In this document: one piece after another, positions 45,205-56,099 of the stretch
How positions within the stretch are numbered: position 1 is the first letter of the stretch
Layout of the letters: each line of letters begins with the position of its first letter
Assembly (NCBI RefSeq): GCF_027172205.1
Contig: NC_070604.1
Coordinates: 1,612,001-1,676,000, forward strand
DNA length: 64,000 nt
DNA from: Podarcis raffonei
Lineage: Eukaryota > Chordata > Lepidosauria > Squamata > Lacertidae
Reading direction: 5' to 3'
Notes under the pieces: model-generated
Seen by the model: the letters and a program-made list of their open reading frames with translations, nothing else
Databases searched by the model: none
Told to the model about the DNA's origin: nothing
Translations under genes and position numbers: made by a program

Positions 45205-45384
45205 ATGGAAATCATTTTGGCTCTCCTGTTTACAGTGGTTCTAGGTTTGGTTGTCAAGCATATTTTCTTTCCATTCAAAAACATCAACGAGCCGCCTTGT
45301 ATCCATGGCTGCATCCCTTGGTTCGGAGCTGCCTTCAAATTTGGGAAAGCTCCCCTTAAATTCATCAAACAAGCCGGACTCAAG
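45205..45384 (+). CDS. CYP39A1: CYP39A1 first coding exon
   Basis: CYP39A1 is the endoplasmic-reticulum cytochrome P450 that 7-alpha-hydroxylates 24-hydroxycholesterol in bile-acid synthesis. The exon gives 60 codons: a hydrophobic signal anchor (IILALLFTVVLGLVV, residues about 3-17), then the proline-rich hinge (NEPPCIHGCIPWFG) and FKFGKAPLKFIKQAGLK. Human CYP39A1 has RRPPCIKGWIPWIG and FEFGKAPLEFIEKARIK, and its exon 1 ends at the same place. The donor is CAAG|GTAATA. The haem-binding Cys and other exons lie beyond the window; no second exon was found before 64000. Confidence 0.92.
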
Positions 45385-45521
45385 GTAATAACTGTGGGTG
45401 CCAGGGATGGGGAGGGAGAATGCCTGAATGAAACCATTTAGTACAGTCACAGACCAGAGATCAGGGAGGGAGAGGATGAAAAGGCTTGAGCTTGAGCTGA
45501 ACAAGCCAGGTTTCTAACTTA

Positions 45522-45781
45522 CCGTATTTTTTGCTCTATAAGACTCACTTTTTCCCTCCTAAAAAGTAAGGGGAAATGTGTGTGCGTCTTATGGAGAGAA
45601 TGCAGGATGCACAGCTATCCCAGAAGCCATAACAGCAAGAGGGATTGCTGCTTTCACTGCGCAGCGATCCCTCTTGCTGTTCTGGCTTCTGGGGTACAGA
45701 ATATTTTTTCTCTTGTTTTCCTCCTCCAAAAACTAGGTGCTTCTTGTGATCTGGTGCGTCTTATAGAGCGAAAAATACAGT
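45522..45781. mobile_element. MITE with 25-bp inverted ends
   Basis: The left end CCGTATTTTTTGCTCTATAAG and the right end CTTATAGAGCGAAAAATACAG are near-perfect inverted repeats. The internal arms AGCAAGAGGGATTGCTG and CAGCGATCCCTCTTGCT also pair. Non-autonomous DNA transposon; superfamily not determined. In CYP39A1 intron 1. Confidence 0.7.
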
Positions 45782-45894
45782 ACTTTGCTTTTTACAATTT
45801 AATATGTTTGTGTTAGCTGACTTATCAAACGATTTATATAGTCTGAATTACTATGATAGAATAACATGCTGAGAGAAATGCTAAAACACGTATT

Positions 45895-45898
<4 letters not shown>

Positions 45899-45926
<28 letters not shown>
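45899..45926. repeat. (CT)n microsatellite
   Basis: Fourteen CT units. Confidence 0.9.
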
Positions 45927-46575
45927 AGCTTTAGAGCGCTGTTCAGAACAATGTAGCTGTTCTTGTCTAACAGGACAGTTCCCCTTGAACAAGCCAAGTG
46001 TTAGGTTACTAAAGTTCATGTGTGCTTTTCAAGCTGTCCTGAAAGCTGCTCAGTGTTGAAAGAATGCATTAAAATAGAATTCTACGAGAGTCTTATAAAA
46101 TGAGTATTTTCAAGCACTATGTATACAAATGTGTTTTTTATAATAAATTTTGCAACTTCATTGTAATGCAGTCTGCTTTCCCCCCCTTTCACAACAGTAT
46201 TGCTAAGAGATTTTAGATAATACTGTTTTCTGCATTTTCAATGCAGCCTTCAGTGCTGATGGCATAAGTAGGCAGAATAACACCGGACGTGTAAAAGTGG
46301 GAGGTCTCTCTCTTTCTCTCTGTACTCAGGTGATCCCCAAATTAGCAAAAAATGAAACCTAATAGGGAAAGTTAGAACTGTGCATATGTTCCCACATGCA
46401 GGAAAGAGGTAGAAACAGGGTATAAACCACATTCATAGAGTGGGAAAGATTGTGCATAAGGAGGAAGGAGGAGGAGTAGCAGAAACGCAGAGTGAAACTG
46501 GGTAGGAGAGGCAAGCAAGGACAGAGACGAGACAGGAATTGAGGTTTGTGACGAGAACCTGCTCATCATCAGTAA
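45927..46575. other. CYP39A1 intron 1, nothing recognised
   Basis: No exon resembling CYP39A1 exon 2 or other gene seen. Confidence 0.4.
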
Positions 46576-46577
46576 TA

Positions 46578-47431
46578 CAGTGGTGCCTTGCAAGACGAAA
46601 TTAATTCGTTCCGCAAGTTTTTTCTTCTTGCGAGTTTTTCGTCTTGCGAAGCACAGTTTCCCATAGGAATGCATTGAAAATCAATCAATGCGTTCCTATG
46701 GAAACCGCCTTCAGACCAGGTCCGGGGACAATCTGTCCCCCGACCTCTTCTGAAGGCTGGGGGGGGGGGACAAGGGCTTTTCTTCCCACCGCCAGCCTTC
46801 AGAAGGCTGTTCTGAAGGCTGGCGGTGGGAAGAAAAGCCCTTCTCCCCACCTCCCACCCCGCAAGCTCCGGGGACAGGAGGGCTTTCCTCCCGACTGCCA
46901 GCATTTTAAAAGCCCCCAGGACAGCGGAGACTTCTCCGCTGTCCCGGGGGCTTTTAAAATGCTGGCGGGTGGCAGCGCAGCGTTACCTGCCGCCCGCCAG
47001 CATTTTCAGATCGCCCCGGGACAGCGGAGAAGTCTCCGCTGTCCCGGGAAGGCAGGCGGGGGGAGCAAAGACTTTTGCCCCCCACCAGCCTTCAGAAGAG
47101 GTCCAGGACCTCTTCTGAAGGCCGGCGGTGGGCCAAAGTCTTTGCCCCCCCCGCCTGCCTTCAAAAGCCGTCGGGATAGCGGAGAAACGCGCTGCGCTTC
47201 TCCGCTATCCCGGGAAGGCAGGCGGGGGGGAGCAAAGACTTTTCCCCCCGCCGGCCTTCAGAAGAGGTCCAGGACCTCTTCTGAAGGCCGGCAGAGATTT
47301 CCCTATGGGCTTTCTTCTTGCGAAGCAAGCCCATAGGGAAATTCGTTTTGCGAAGCACCTCCAAAACGGAAAACTCTTTCGTCTTGCGAGTTTTTCGTTT
47401 TGCAAGGCGTTCGTCTTGCGAGGCACCACTG
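46578..47431. mobile_element. Hairpin-rich Tigger-like MITE
   Basis: 854 bases between TA dinucleotides (46576-46577 and 47432-47433). The ends are CAGTGGTGCCTTGCAAGACG and its inverted copy with one mismatch. The interior is GC-rich and built of stacked palindromes, for example GCCTTCAGAAGAGGTCC facing GGACCTCTTCTGAAGGC at about 47087-47124 and again at about 47255-47290, and GCGGAGA/TCTCCGC around 46925 and 47025. No transposase. The ends fit pogo/Tigger. Confidence 0.78.
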
Positions 47432-47433
47432 TA

Positions 47434-48440
47434 ATCAGTCTCACGGCAAGATGGATTGAAGGAGCCTAACAGCCTCAGGAGCTGCTGCAGCCCAACATTT
47501 ATTAGGAACAGTAAGAACATACAACGTTGTATCAGCTGGCAGATAAAGACAATACCATACATGGGCATCATGCCACCATCAGGCTATGCTACGTGGACCA
47601 ATCATTGAGATCGCATGAGCTGTTCACGCGCTGTTCATGCTCCAAGCAACGCTTCTTGCTTGAACCCTGCAATAAACTTTCGCCCATGCGCTTATGCATA
47701 AGCAACCATTTCCCTACAGGTTTGTGTGGACCACAAAGCACTTTTAAATCAGAGCCATGTAGGGGAAAGGCCGTGTGCTTGCAGCCCAGCGAGCAATGCA
47801 TGGCTGTGGCTGCCAGTTTGTCTTACTCTATTTCATCACAACAACCACACTTGGCATTTTGTTTTTTGTATATCTCCCACCCCAACTATTATCCTGCTGA
47901 TCTTCAGAAATGGGTAACAGGGTGGAGATACCTTATGGGTGCATTGCCTCCCCCTTGTTCAAAATCCATTCCCTAGAACAATGTTTCTCAACCTATGTGT
48001 CGTGGTATGTTGGGCTGCCTTGAATGATAGTCAGGGGTGCTGCAGGCAACACTGGCCTCTGTCCCTCTTTCCTCCCCTCCCTCCTCTGATGCCCTCTTGC
48101 TTTTCTGCCTTCCAAAGGTTTGTGTGGCTGTTAGTCGCTGCAGCCCTGGCTATAAGCTCCCCAGGTGAATGGTGCCTCTGGGGCTGGCCAGGGGGTGCTG
48201 ATTCCCAGGAGCTGAGGCAGCCTTGGAGTAAGCAAGCAGGCAATTGGGTGAGGCAGCCCAGCCAGCCGGTCTACCAGCCCTTGCTGTTGGGAATAGATGG
48301 AAACGTGGAAGGCTGGGCATGCAGGCAGGTGCCATGATTGCTTTTCTTGTGCTTGCTGTGTGCAATGTCTGCCTGGGAGCTGAGTTTCTGGTGCCGAAGG
48401 GGAGCCAAGGGGCAGGACCCAATGGCTCCCCCTAAATGTA
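47434..48440. other. CYP39A1 intron 1, mostly unrecognised
   Basis: CAATGTTTCTCAACCT at about 47979 resembles the end of hAT-Charlie elements, but no matching partner end was found. Nothing else supported. Confidence 0.3.
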
Positions 48441-48629
48441 GTTGTATTAAACTACTTAACTTTTTTATTATAAAAATCACATACCGGTATTTTTATATGT
48501 AAAAGATTACATATAATCACATTACGTAACATCGTACCCTCTTATTTTATCTCCTTGGCTCAACTGAGCCTAATGACTTCCCTCCCTCCCGTCTGATGGT
48601 TTACAAAATTAAACTTTACATCTTTACAT
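48441..48629 (-). mobile_element. Probable 3' UTR of L1 copy C
   Basis: Left of the target duplication of L1 copy B, while coding sequence of an L1 in the same (minus) direction lies right of copy B at 57186-57523. The piece is therefore best read as the 3' continuation of that L1. No coding similarity; inference from position. Confidence 0.4.
48610..48629. repeat. Left target-site duplication of L1 copy B
   Basis: TAAACTTTACATCTTTACAT, identical over 20 bases to 57166-57185. Confidence 0.92.
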
Positions 48630-48785
48630 AACTGCTTTGCTTGCATCCCAGACAATATTGATCTTTGTGCCTTTGTTGAGATTATCCATAAAGTATTCAG
48701 TTAATTTCTTTCGTGCTTTTTCCATAATCTTTTCATCGTCCAACAGATAATCATTAATTCTCCATCTAAAGGATCTTTCCTCAAA
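48630..48785 (-). mobile_element. L1 copy B, inverted 5' segment (distal piece)
   Basis: The minus strand encodes ERSFRWRINDYLLDDEKIMEKA through IVWDASKAV, the ORF2 region just after the endonuclease. It stops where the sense part of copy B (54056 onward, GFFIQQNSLKNK) begins. Opposite orientation to the rest of copy B, with the two meeting codons almost adjacent. Confidence 0.85.
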
Positions 48786-49129
48786 CCCTTTTTTTTATAA
48801 GATATTTATTAAAATTTTCAATTTTTTATGCAAACAAAAAACAAACAAAAAGATTAAAAAAGACATATAGTTCATAATACAAACTTTTCAATAACATATT
48901 TCTCTGACCTCCTCATACCTCCCCTTCTAGTATTCCATTTCAAATTATTTGTTCAGCAAATCCTTAACTTAAAGCATTACAGCTTATAATATCACCTTAT
49001 TTTCGATCCAAACCTTTTTTTTTCATATTCCTTTATATCATTACAGCTAGAAACCACTCAATTTCAATCCAACATCATTCAACATTCCTTAATTTTACAG
49101 TATTTCTGTAAGTAGTCCTTAAATTTTTT

Positions 49130-49981
49130 TCAATCTTCTTCTGCCGACTCTTCTCCCTGGTCACGGATTCTGCTAGTCATTTCTGCCAATCCCATACAGT
49201 CAATCAGTTTCATCTGCCATTCTTCCAGAGTGGGTAAATCTTGCGTCTTCCAATACTTTGCGATGAGTATTCTTGCTGCTGTTGTAGCATACATAAAAAA
49301 TGTTCTGTCCTTCTTTGGCACCACTTGGCCGGCCATGCCCAAGAGAAAGGCCTCTGGTTTCTTCAAGAAGGTATATTTAAATACCTTTTTCAATTCATTA
49401 TATATCATTTCCCAGAAAGCCTTAATCCTAGGGCACGTCCACCAAAGGTGAAAGAATGTACCCTCAGTTTCCTGAGGGTCTTTCTGCCACTTCTTGAAAC
49501 AGTCCATTTTGTCCAAAATTTGCAATGTTTGAAACAAAAACAACATTCTAGGCAATACATTCATCTTTATAGTTGCAATTTGACCCAACAAGGAAAGCTT
49601 CAAATTTAACCAAATTTCTAAATCTTTTTTCACTTCAACCCAGCATTTTTCATAATTATCTTTAAACAAATTCCCATTTTTGGCTGTCATATTAATCCCC
49701 AGGTATTTCACTTTCTTAACCACAGTCAGTCCTGTTTCATTCTGAAACTTCTCTCTTTCAATCGGTGTTAAGTTTTTCTCAAGAACCTTAGTTTTTAACT
49801 TGTTCAATTTGAACCCTGCAACCTGACCAAATTCTTGAATTAATTCTAAAACTCTTTTGGTACTTGATTCTGGCTCCTGTAGTGTCAAAACTAGATCATC
49901 TGCAAATGCTCTCAATTTAAACTGTTTAGCTCCGACCTGTATACCTTTAACCATCCGGTCCCTTTTAATCATATTCAGCAA
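49130..49981 (-). pseudogene. L1 copy A ORF2, 3' part
   Basis: RT from just after the QGCPISPLLFI motif, including FADDLVLTLQEPES, then the C-terminal knuckle partner TEGTFFHLWWTC. About half a kilobase or more of the C-terminal domain is missing at about 49480 (KKWQKD joins PQETEG directly), which also removes the first knuckle cysteines. Confidence 0.85.
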
Positions 49982-49993
49982 AACCTCCAGGAC

Positions 49994-51484
49994 CTATATA
50001 AAGAGCAAAGGGGAAATTGGGCATCCCTGTTGTGTCCCTTTTTCTATCTTAAATTGTTCTGTAACCACATTATTTACAATTAGTTTGGCCGTTTGTTCAG
50101 AATATATTGCACCTATACCATTCTCAAAGCCATGGCCTACCCCCATACCCTGTAGGTTCTTTTTCATAAAACTCCAGGAAATATTGTCAAAGGCTTTCTC
50201 TGCGTCCACGAATATCAAAACTGCTTTAGTATTTATGTTCACTTCTAGCTTTTCCAAAATGTCAATTATATTCCTCAAGTTATCAGAAAGATGTCTTCCC
50301 GGAAGAAAGCCCGCTTGGTCCTTATGAATCTCCTCAATCAGTACTTTTTTCAGTCTCTTAGCCAAAATGTCAGCAAAGATTTTGTAATCCACATTTAATA
50401 AGGATATGGGACAGTAGTTCCTAAGTTGAGTCTTTTCAGTCTCTGTTTTTGGTATTAGTGTAATATAGGCCTCTTTCCACGATTCTGGTGCCCTTTTCCC
50501 TTCCAAGATTTCATTGCAGACTTCCTTCAATGGTTGTAGTAGCCACTCTTTCAAGGATCTGTAATAGATGGAAGTCAACCCATCCGGTCCTGGAGACTTG
50601 CCTACTTGCATATTTTGAATGGCACCTTCTATCTCCTGGTCAGATATTTTACAGTTCAACATAAGTTTGCTTTCTTGTGAAATTTTTTGTAATCCGTTTA
50701 TCTTCAAAAATCGGTCTATGTCCATTTCGTTCTGTGGCCCTTGTGCATATAATTGTTTAAAATACTTCTGGAAGCAGTTTCTAATCTCAATTGGGTTATG
50801 TATAACTTTTCCTTCTACTTCTAAATTTGTAATAGTATTTAATTTTTGTCTTTTTTTCAGTTGCCAAGCTAGTAGTTTCCCACATTTGTTCGCTGATTCA
50901 AATGTCTTCTGTCTCATTTGTTTAATTTTCCATTCTATTTCCTGATTCATCAATTCCATGTATTGTACCTGAAATAACTTTATTTCTTTCAAGATCTCCT
51001 GTGACTTTGGCTTTACTCTCAGTTTTTTCTCTCCTTCTTTTATTTTCTCCAGAATTTTATCCTTTTTCTCATTTCGGCTTCTCTTCTTTATTGCATTCTG
51101 TTGAATCAGGAACCCTCTCATCACGGCTTTACTGGTATCCCAGATTACTCTTTTTTCAACATTAGTAGTCATGTTTATTTCAAAATAGTCTCTCAAAGTT
51201 TTTTTGGCCTTTTTGTATACTTCTTCATCTCTAAATAGAGTGTCATTCATCCTCCATCTAAAGGAACCGGGTGTTATTTGCTTCATCTTCATCTTTACAG
51301 CATTATGGTCTGAGCAAATTTTAGGGCAGATTTCCACTTTTTTTATCTTTGGTGCCATTCCTCTAGTAATCCAGATTTGGTCAATTCTAGTCCAAGTCAT
51401 TTTAGCTTCAGAGAAGAAAGTTCCCTCTCTCCCTAGGGGGTTCTTAGTTCTCCAAATGTCAATCAGGTCCATATTGTCAGTCAA
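49994..51484 (-). pseudogene. L1 copy A ORF2, middle part
   Basis: Carries the end of the endonuclease (WTRIDQIWIT, CSDHNAV), the linker, and the RT core (GPDGLTSIYYRSL, NYCPISLLNVDYKIFAD, KDQAGFLPGRHLSDN, FVDAEKAFDNISW, GTQQGCPISPLLFI). A stop or frame change at about 51484 and another at about 49990 separate it from its neighbours. Confidence 0.85.
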
Positions 51485-51967
51485 TTAAAAAAAAGTCTTT
51501 GGTAATCTACCATCTTTGGTGATTACCTGTCTTTGTGCCTTGTCCATATTTGTGGAAACAACTCCATTCATATCCCCCATCATATAGTCCAGAAGAACCT
51601 CATGCAACTTCTTAAAAAATTCAGATTTCCCCTCGTTCGGTGCATACACCCCTACAATCAGAAATTTCTCTCCTTGAAGTTGAATTTCAATAGCCAAATA
51701 TCTTCCTTGTTCATCCTTAAAGATTTGTTTCAGTGAAAGTTTCTCCTTTGCATATATCACCACTCCTCTTTTTTTGACCTTATCAGATGAAATAAATTCT
51801 TGTCCCAATCTCTTATTAATAAGTATTTTCCTGTGTAGCCTCATTACATGTGTTTCCTGTAGACAGATCAAGTCCAATTGTTCTTTTCTTAATATGTGAA
51901 AAACATTTTTTCTCTTTCGAGGGGAATTAAGTCCATTACAATTCCAACTTAGAAGTTGCAGAGCCAT
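51485..51967 (-). pseudogene. L1 copy A ORF2, endonuclease start
   Basis: Begins MALQLLSWNCNGLNSPRKRK with the L1 endonuclease motifs SWNCNGL, CLQETHV and VIYAKEK, plus GDMNGVV. Starts seven bases downstream of the ORF1 stop, as in L1. Ends in a stop at PKTFF, so the endonuclease is cut from the rest. Confidence 0.88.
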
Positions 51968-51973
51968 AGTGAG

Positions 51974-53113
51974 TTACTTGCTCTTCCCTCCAACTGCACC
52001 AAGTTGTTGTTCTTCTTCTGTCGGTGGTGTATCTTTCCCTGGTTCAGGAAGTCCAAATGATAAGTTTGCTATGTCCCCAATTCCTTTTTCTGATGCAGTT
52101 GGCTCCTCTCCAGCTTCCGCTTCCTTCTGTAGGTCCTCCTCATGGTCGTTCAAAAATTTGTCTTTATCATTCACTGTCCTTATTCTTATTTTTCTTCCTT
52201 TGAATTTGAAAGATAGGCCTTGGGGAAATTCCCATCTAAAGAGAAATCTATTTCTTCTCAACAGGCCCACAAGATCTCTGTAGTGGGCCCTTACATCCAG
52301 TATAAGTTTGGGTATGTCCTTGAAGATCTCCACAAAAGAATCTTCAATTTCCAAGGTTCTTTGATATTGTAGATTCAAAATTTTGTCTCTTTCTTCTTTT
52401 GTTCTTAAAGTAATCAGACAGTCCCTTGCTCTGTTCTTTCTTTGTCTTCTACCAATCCTAAATGCACTCACTATCTTAAATTCTTCCTTCCCCAGGTCTT
52501 TTTGCCAAAAGTCTGTAAATTCCTTTGTAAGGTAGTCCTCCAAGTTGTCTTTCTCCCTTTCCGGTACTGCCCTGAGTCTTAAATTCCTCTCTTTCCCTTG
52601 CAATTCAATCATAGACAATGTCAGATCATGGTCCTCAAGTTTCTTATATACCGGTGGTATCTTTTCCTGGGCAGCAGTTGCAATCTCCTTAGCTTCCTCA
52701 GCTAACTTCCGAGACGAGGCCGATTCCTCCAGTAATTTTTCAATGGTCTGTGTGTTGGAATTGACTTTCTTTCCCAGTTCATTTATACTTGTAGTGTTCA
52801 AATCAATTTTTACTGAGGCCTCAGCTACTTGTTTGTTTGTCTCCGCCACCTGTTTATTTGTCTCTGCAACCTGTTTAGCTAGATTTTCCAGAGATGCATT
52901 AATTTTACTGAGTGCCTGGGCCAGTAGGTCTTGTGATGACATAGCCTTTGGCTTTAGTTGCGAAGCCGCAGCTCCTACTGTACTTACTGCTCCGGATGTT
53001 GAGGCCCTTCTCTGCTGAGCGATATCTGTTTTGTATTGTCTACCAGACCTGAGAGTCTTTTCCTGCGTCTGCTCTATCTTCCCCTTCTCATCTGCCATAG
53101 CACTTCCATACAC
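51974..53113 (-). CDS. L1 ORF1 protein
   Basis: 379 codons, open. Order as in L1 ORF1p: a basic, variable N-terminus; a coiled coil with a repeated QVAETNK heptad-like unit (three tandem copies at about residues 88-108); an RRM-like part (IELQGKERNLRLRAVPE, ...FKIVSAFRIGRRQ); and a C-terminal domain (VEIFKDIPKLILDVRAHYRD, LFRWEFPQGLSFKFKGRKI). ORF1p forms trimers that coat L1 RNA. The frame seems intact although ORF2 is broken. Confidence 0.85.
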   Translation of the reverse strand: MYGSAMADEKGKIEQTQEKTLRSGRQYKTDIAQQRRASTSGAVSTVGAAASQLKPKAMSSQDLLAQALSKINASLENLAKQVAETNKQVAETNKQVAEASVKIDLNTTSINELGKKVNSNTQTIEKLLEESASSRKLAEEAKEIATAAQEKIPPVYKKLEDHDLTLSMIELQGKERNLRLRAVPEREKDNLEDYLTKEFTDFWQKDLGKEEFKIVSAFRIGRRQRKNRARDCLITLRTKEERDKILNLQYQRTLEIEDSFVEIFKDIPKLILDVRAHYRDLVGLLRRNRFLFRWEFPQGLSFKFKGRKIRIRTVNDKDKFLNDHEEDLQKEAEAGEEPTASEKGIGDIANLSFGLPEPGKDTPPTEEEQQLGAVGGKSK

Positions 53114-54018
53114 AGTCCAAGGTCAGTCTCACGCCTAGTCACTTTGTTATGAGAAGGAATTTTCCAGGCTCAGTTGTTTAGTGGCTTGGTACTTGCTACA
53201 ACATAATCTCCTCTAGGGGGACACACTTCCAACTTCAATTGCAACAAATATAGTCCTTATAGATCCCCTTTGTTCCTTAAAAGAACACAGTTTCAGTCAA
53301 AAGTTACTTTTTAGTCCAAATCTGTTCAGAAAGCAATTGTATCCTTTCACAGAGTATCAATATTCTTTACCCTTAACACTTTGACAGCTGTCAAACGCAG
53401 TCCGTTCCCAGGTTTTAGAGGCAGCAGATAAAGCTTTACTTCTCTCTATCCTTGCAGGTAGTTAATGCTCAAAATTCTCCCCTCCACCCCTGCAAACAGG
53501 AGGGGGATACTTCTTTTTTGGTGGTGGATTTGAGATCTTTAAAAGACGTCTTTCAGAGTTACAGCTTTACAATCTCTTTGCTTTGCTCTATCTACAAGCC
53601 GGGAGAAGCAGACTTCCTGTTTATACTTCTCCCGTTTCGGTACCTAATTAAATCGCTTTTTCTTTAATTTTAATTTCTTGCTCCTACTCACGGGTAGTTG
53701 CTTTTAATCCCAATTGTCCAGAAAGGAATCGGCGCTCTCCGAACATGGCTTGCGGCTTCACCCCGCGAAGAGGGTAGACAACTCTCAGCTCGCGCCGCTC
53801 ACCCCCACTCCGTTCAGAAGCCTTTAAAAAGGCTCCTTTGCAGTCGGGGGGGCGCAAATGGAGCCCGCTGAGTCTCCGAGCTCACAGGCTTCACCGCCTG
53901 TGATTTCTTCGGGTCTCCGCTTCGCTGCAGCGGCCAGACCCAAGCTTCGTGGAGCCGGTTCCCTCCGGAGCTCAGAGGGAACCCGCCATTAGTCGCTGGC
54001 GCCGACCGGAAGTCTCCC

Positions 54019-54055
54019 CTTTTAATTCCAATTCTATTGGGTTGTGATCTGAAAT
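54019..54055 (-). mobile_element. L1 copy B, inverted 5' segment (proximal piece)
   Basis: The minus strand reads VISDHNPIELELK, the endonuclease SDH motif region. It is continuous in the element with 48630-48785 once copy A is set aside. Confidence 0.8.
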
Positions 54056-54059
54056 TACT

Positions 54060-56084
54060 TTGGGTTTCTTTATTCAGCAGAATTCATTGAAGAACAAGCA
54101 TAGGGAAAAAGGGAAAAAAGAAATCTTAAAGCAGATTATGGACAAGGAGCAAAAACTAATTAAAAAGCCAAACAGTTTGAAGATTAAACAAGAAATCAAG
54201 ACTTTACAAACGCAATTCTCAATGATCATAAATAAAGAAATAGAATGGAATATTAAAAGATTGCGACAGAGAAACTTTGAATATGCAAACAAATCAGGTA
54301 AACTGCTCGCATGGCAAATTAAAAAGAGAAAAGAACAGAATACAATCAACAAAATTATCGTGAATGGAGAAGAGAAAGTCTCCCCAAAAGAAATCAGGAA
54401 AGGATTCTTGGACTTTTATAGGCAACTATATAAAAACAAAGAAAGAAACAATATGAAGAAAATAGAAAGATTTTTAATAAATAAAAAGGTGCAGAAGATC
54501 CCGACAGAACAAAAAGACAAGCTGAACACCCCAATAGAAATTGAAGAGATCAAAGAGGTTATAAAAGAATTGAAGAGGGGAAAGGCCCCGGGACCAGATG
54601 GATTCACATCAGGGTATTATAAAGAAATGAGCGATGTCCTGACGATTCCATTGAAAGAAGTAATGAATAATATTTTAAAAGCAAGAGAGATTCCAGAAAC
54701 ATGGAAAGAAGCATTTATAACATTGATTCCCAAACAAGATTTGGACTTAACACAAGTTAAAAATTATAGGCCTATCTCTTTATTGAACACAGATTATAAA
54801 ATATTTGCGGGGATTTTAGCAAAGAGAATTAAAAAGATATTAATGAGAAGTATCCACAAAGACCAAGCAGGGTTCCTGCCAGGCAGACAATTGAAAGATA
54901 ATGTAAGGAATATAATTGATATTTTGGAATATCTGAATGCCAGGAATGAGAAACAAGCGATATTAATGTTTGTGGATGCTGAAAAGGCCTTTGATAATAT
55001 AATATGGGAATTTATGTTGAAAAATTTAGAATATATGGAGGTAGGAGAAGAGTTTTTCAATGGTATCAAGGCAATATACACAGAGCAGAGAGCTAAATTG
55101 ATAGTTAATAATGTGGTTTCGGAAGACATAAAAATATCTAAAGGAATAAGACAAGGATGTCCGCTTTCACCATTGCTATTCATAACGGTTCTGGAGGTCT
55201 TTTTAAATGCAATAAGACAAAATAGACGAATAAAAGGGGTGACAGTAGGTCAGAATGAATATAAAGTGAAAGCCTTTGTCGACGATCTGGTTATAACGAT
55301 GGAAGAACCATTAGAAAGTGTTAAGGAGGTATTGGAGGAGATTGAACAATTTGGGATGGTGGCCGGGTTCAGATTGAATAAGAAAAAAACTAAAATAATG
55401 GCTAAAAATATGGAGCAAAATAAGATAGAAATAATGCAACAACGGACAGAGATAGAAGTAGTGAAGAAAGTAAAATACTTGGGAATATGGTTAACACCTA
55501 AAAATATTGACCTGTACCAGAACAACTATGTTCAAATGTGGAAAGGAATAAAGAAGGACCTGGAGGTGTGGAGTAGAATGAAACTGTCCTTTTGGGGCAG
55601 AATTTCCACAATTAAGATGAAAGTGCTACCAAAGATGCTATTTTTATTTCAGACAATTCCTATTATTAAGGGGAGTGGAATTTTTAAAGATTGGCAAAAA
55701 GTGATATCAAGGTATATCTGGCAGGGCAAGAAGCCAAGAATAAAGTATAAACTACTTACAGACGCGAAAGAAAGAGGAGGCTTCGCCCTGCCAGATTTGA
55801 AATTATATTATGAAGCTGCATGTATTTGTTGGTTAAAGGAATGGATTAAGCTAGAAAATAAGGAATTACTAGATCTTGAAGGTTTTAATAATAGGTTTGG
55901 GTGGCACGCTTACTTATGGTGTGATAAGAAGAAGGTTCATAAAGGATTTGGGAACCACATCTTCAGGAACTCGTTAATAGAAGTATGGGACAGGTACAAA
56001 AATCTTTTAGAACCAAGGGTCCCACACTGGTTATCTCCGTTGGAGGTTATGTGTATAAAGAAAATTAATATGAGAGGTAAATAG
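54060..56084 (+). pseudogene. L1 copy B ORF2, RT part
   Basis: 674 codons: linker, then RT with GPDGFTSGYYKEM, VKNYRPISLLNTDYKIFAG, KDQAGFLPGRQLKDN, FVDAEKAFDNIIW, GIRQGCPLSPLLFITVLEV and the catalytic box as FVDDLVITME (FADD in most L1s). It ends at a stop near MRGK. No endonuclease in this orientation. Confidence 0.85.
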
Positions 56085-56099
56085 GCTACATACGGAGAA

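Larger units (their letters stand above)
48786..54018 (-). mobile_element. L1 LINE (copy A), near full length, inserted in copy B
   Basis: Minus strand: 5' UTR 53114-54018 (GC-rich near the 5' end, which starts GAGACTTCCGGTCGGCGCC), ORF1 51974-53113, ORF2 from 51967 to about 49130 in broken pieces, a 3' UTR and an A-rich end near 48790. It sits inside the inverted part of copy B. AAAAGGG appears at both borders, a possible short target duplication. The 5' end matches L1 copy D. Confidence 0.88.

Noticed and set aside
46644-47571. Several overlapping Pro/Gly-rich open frames on both strands
   Set aside because: They lie in the palindromic MITE. Repeats of the same peptide in several frames come from the inverted repeats, not from a gene.
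45385-48600. Second exon of CYP39A1
   Set aside because: Looked for a sequence matching YGPIFTVFAMGNR. None was seen here or to the right end, so it should lie beyond the window.
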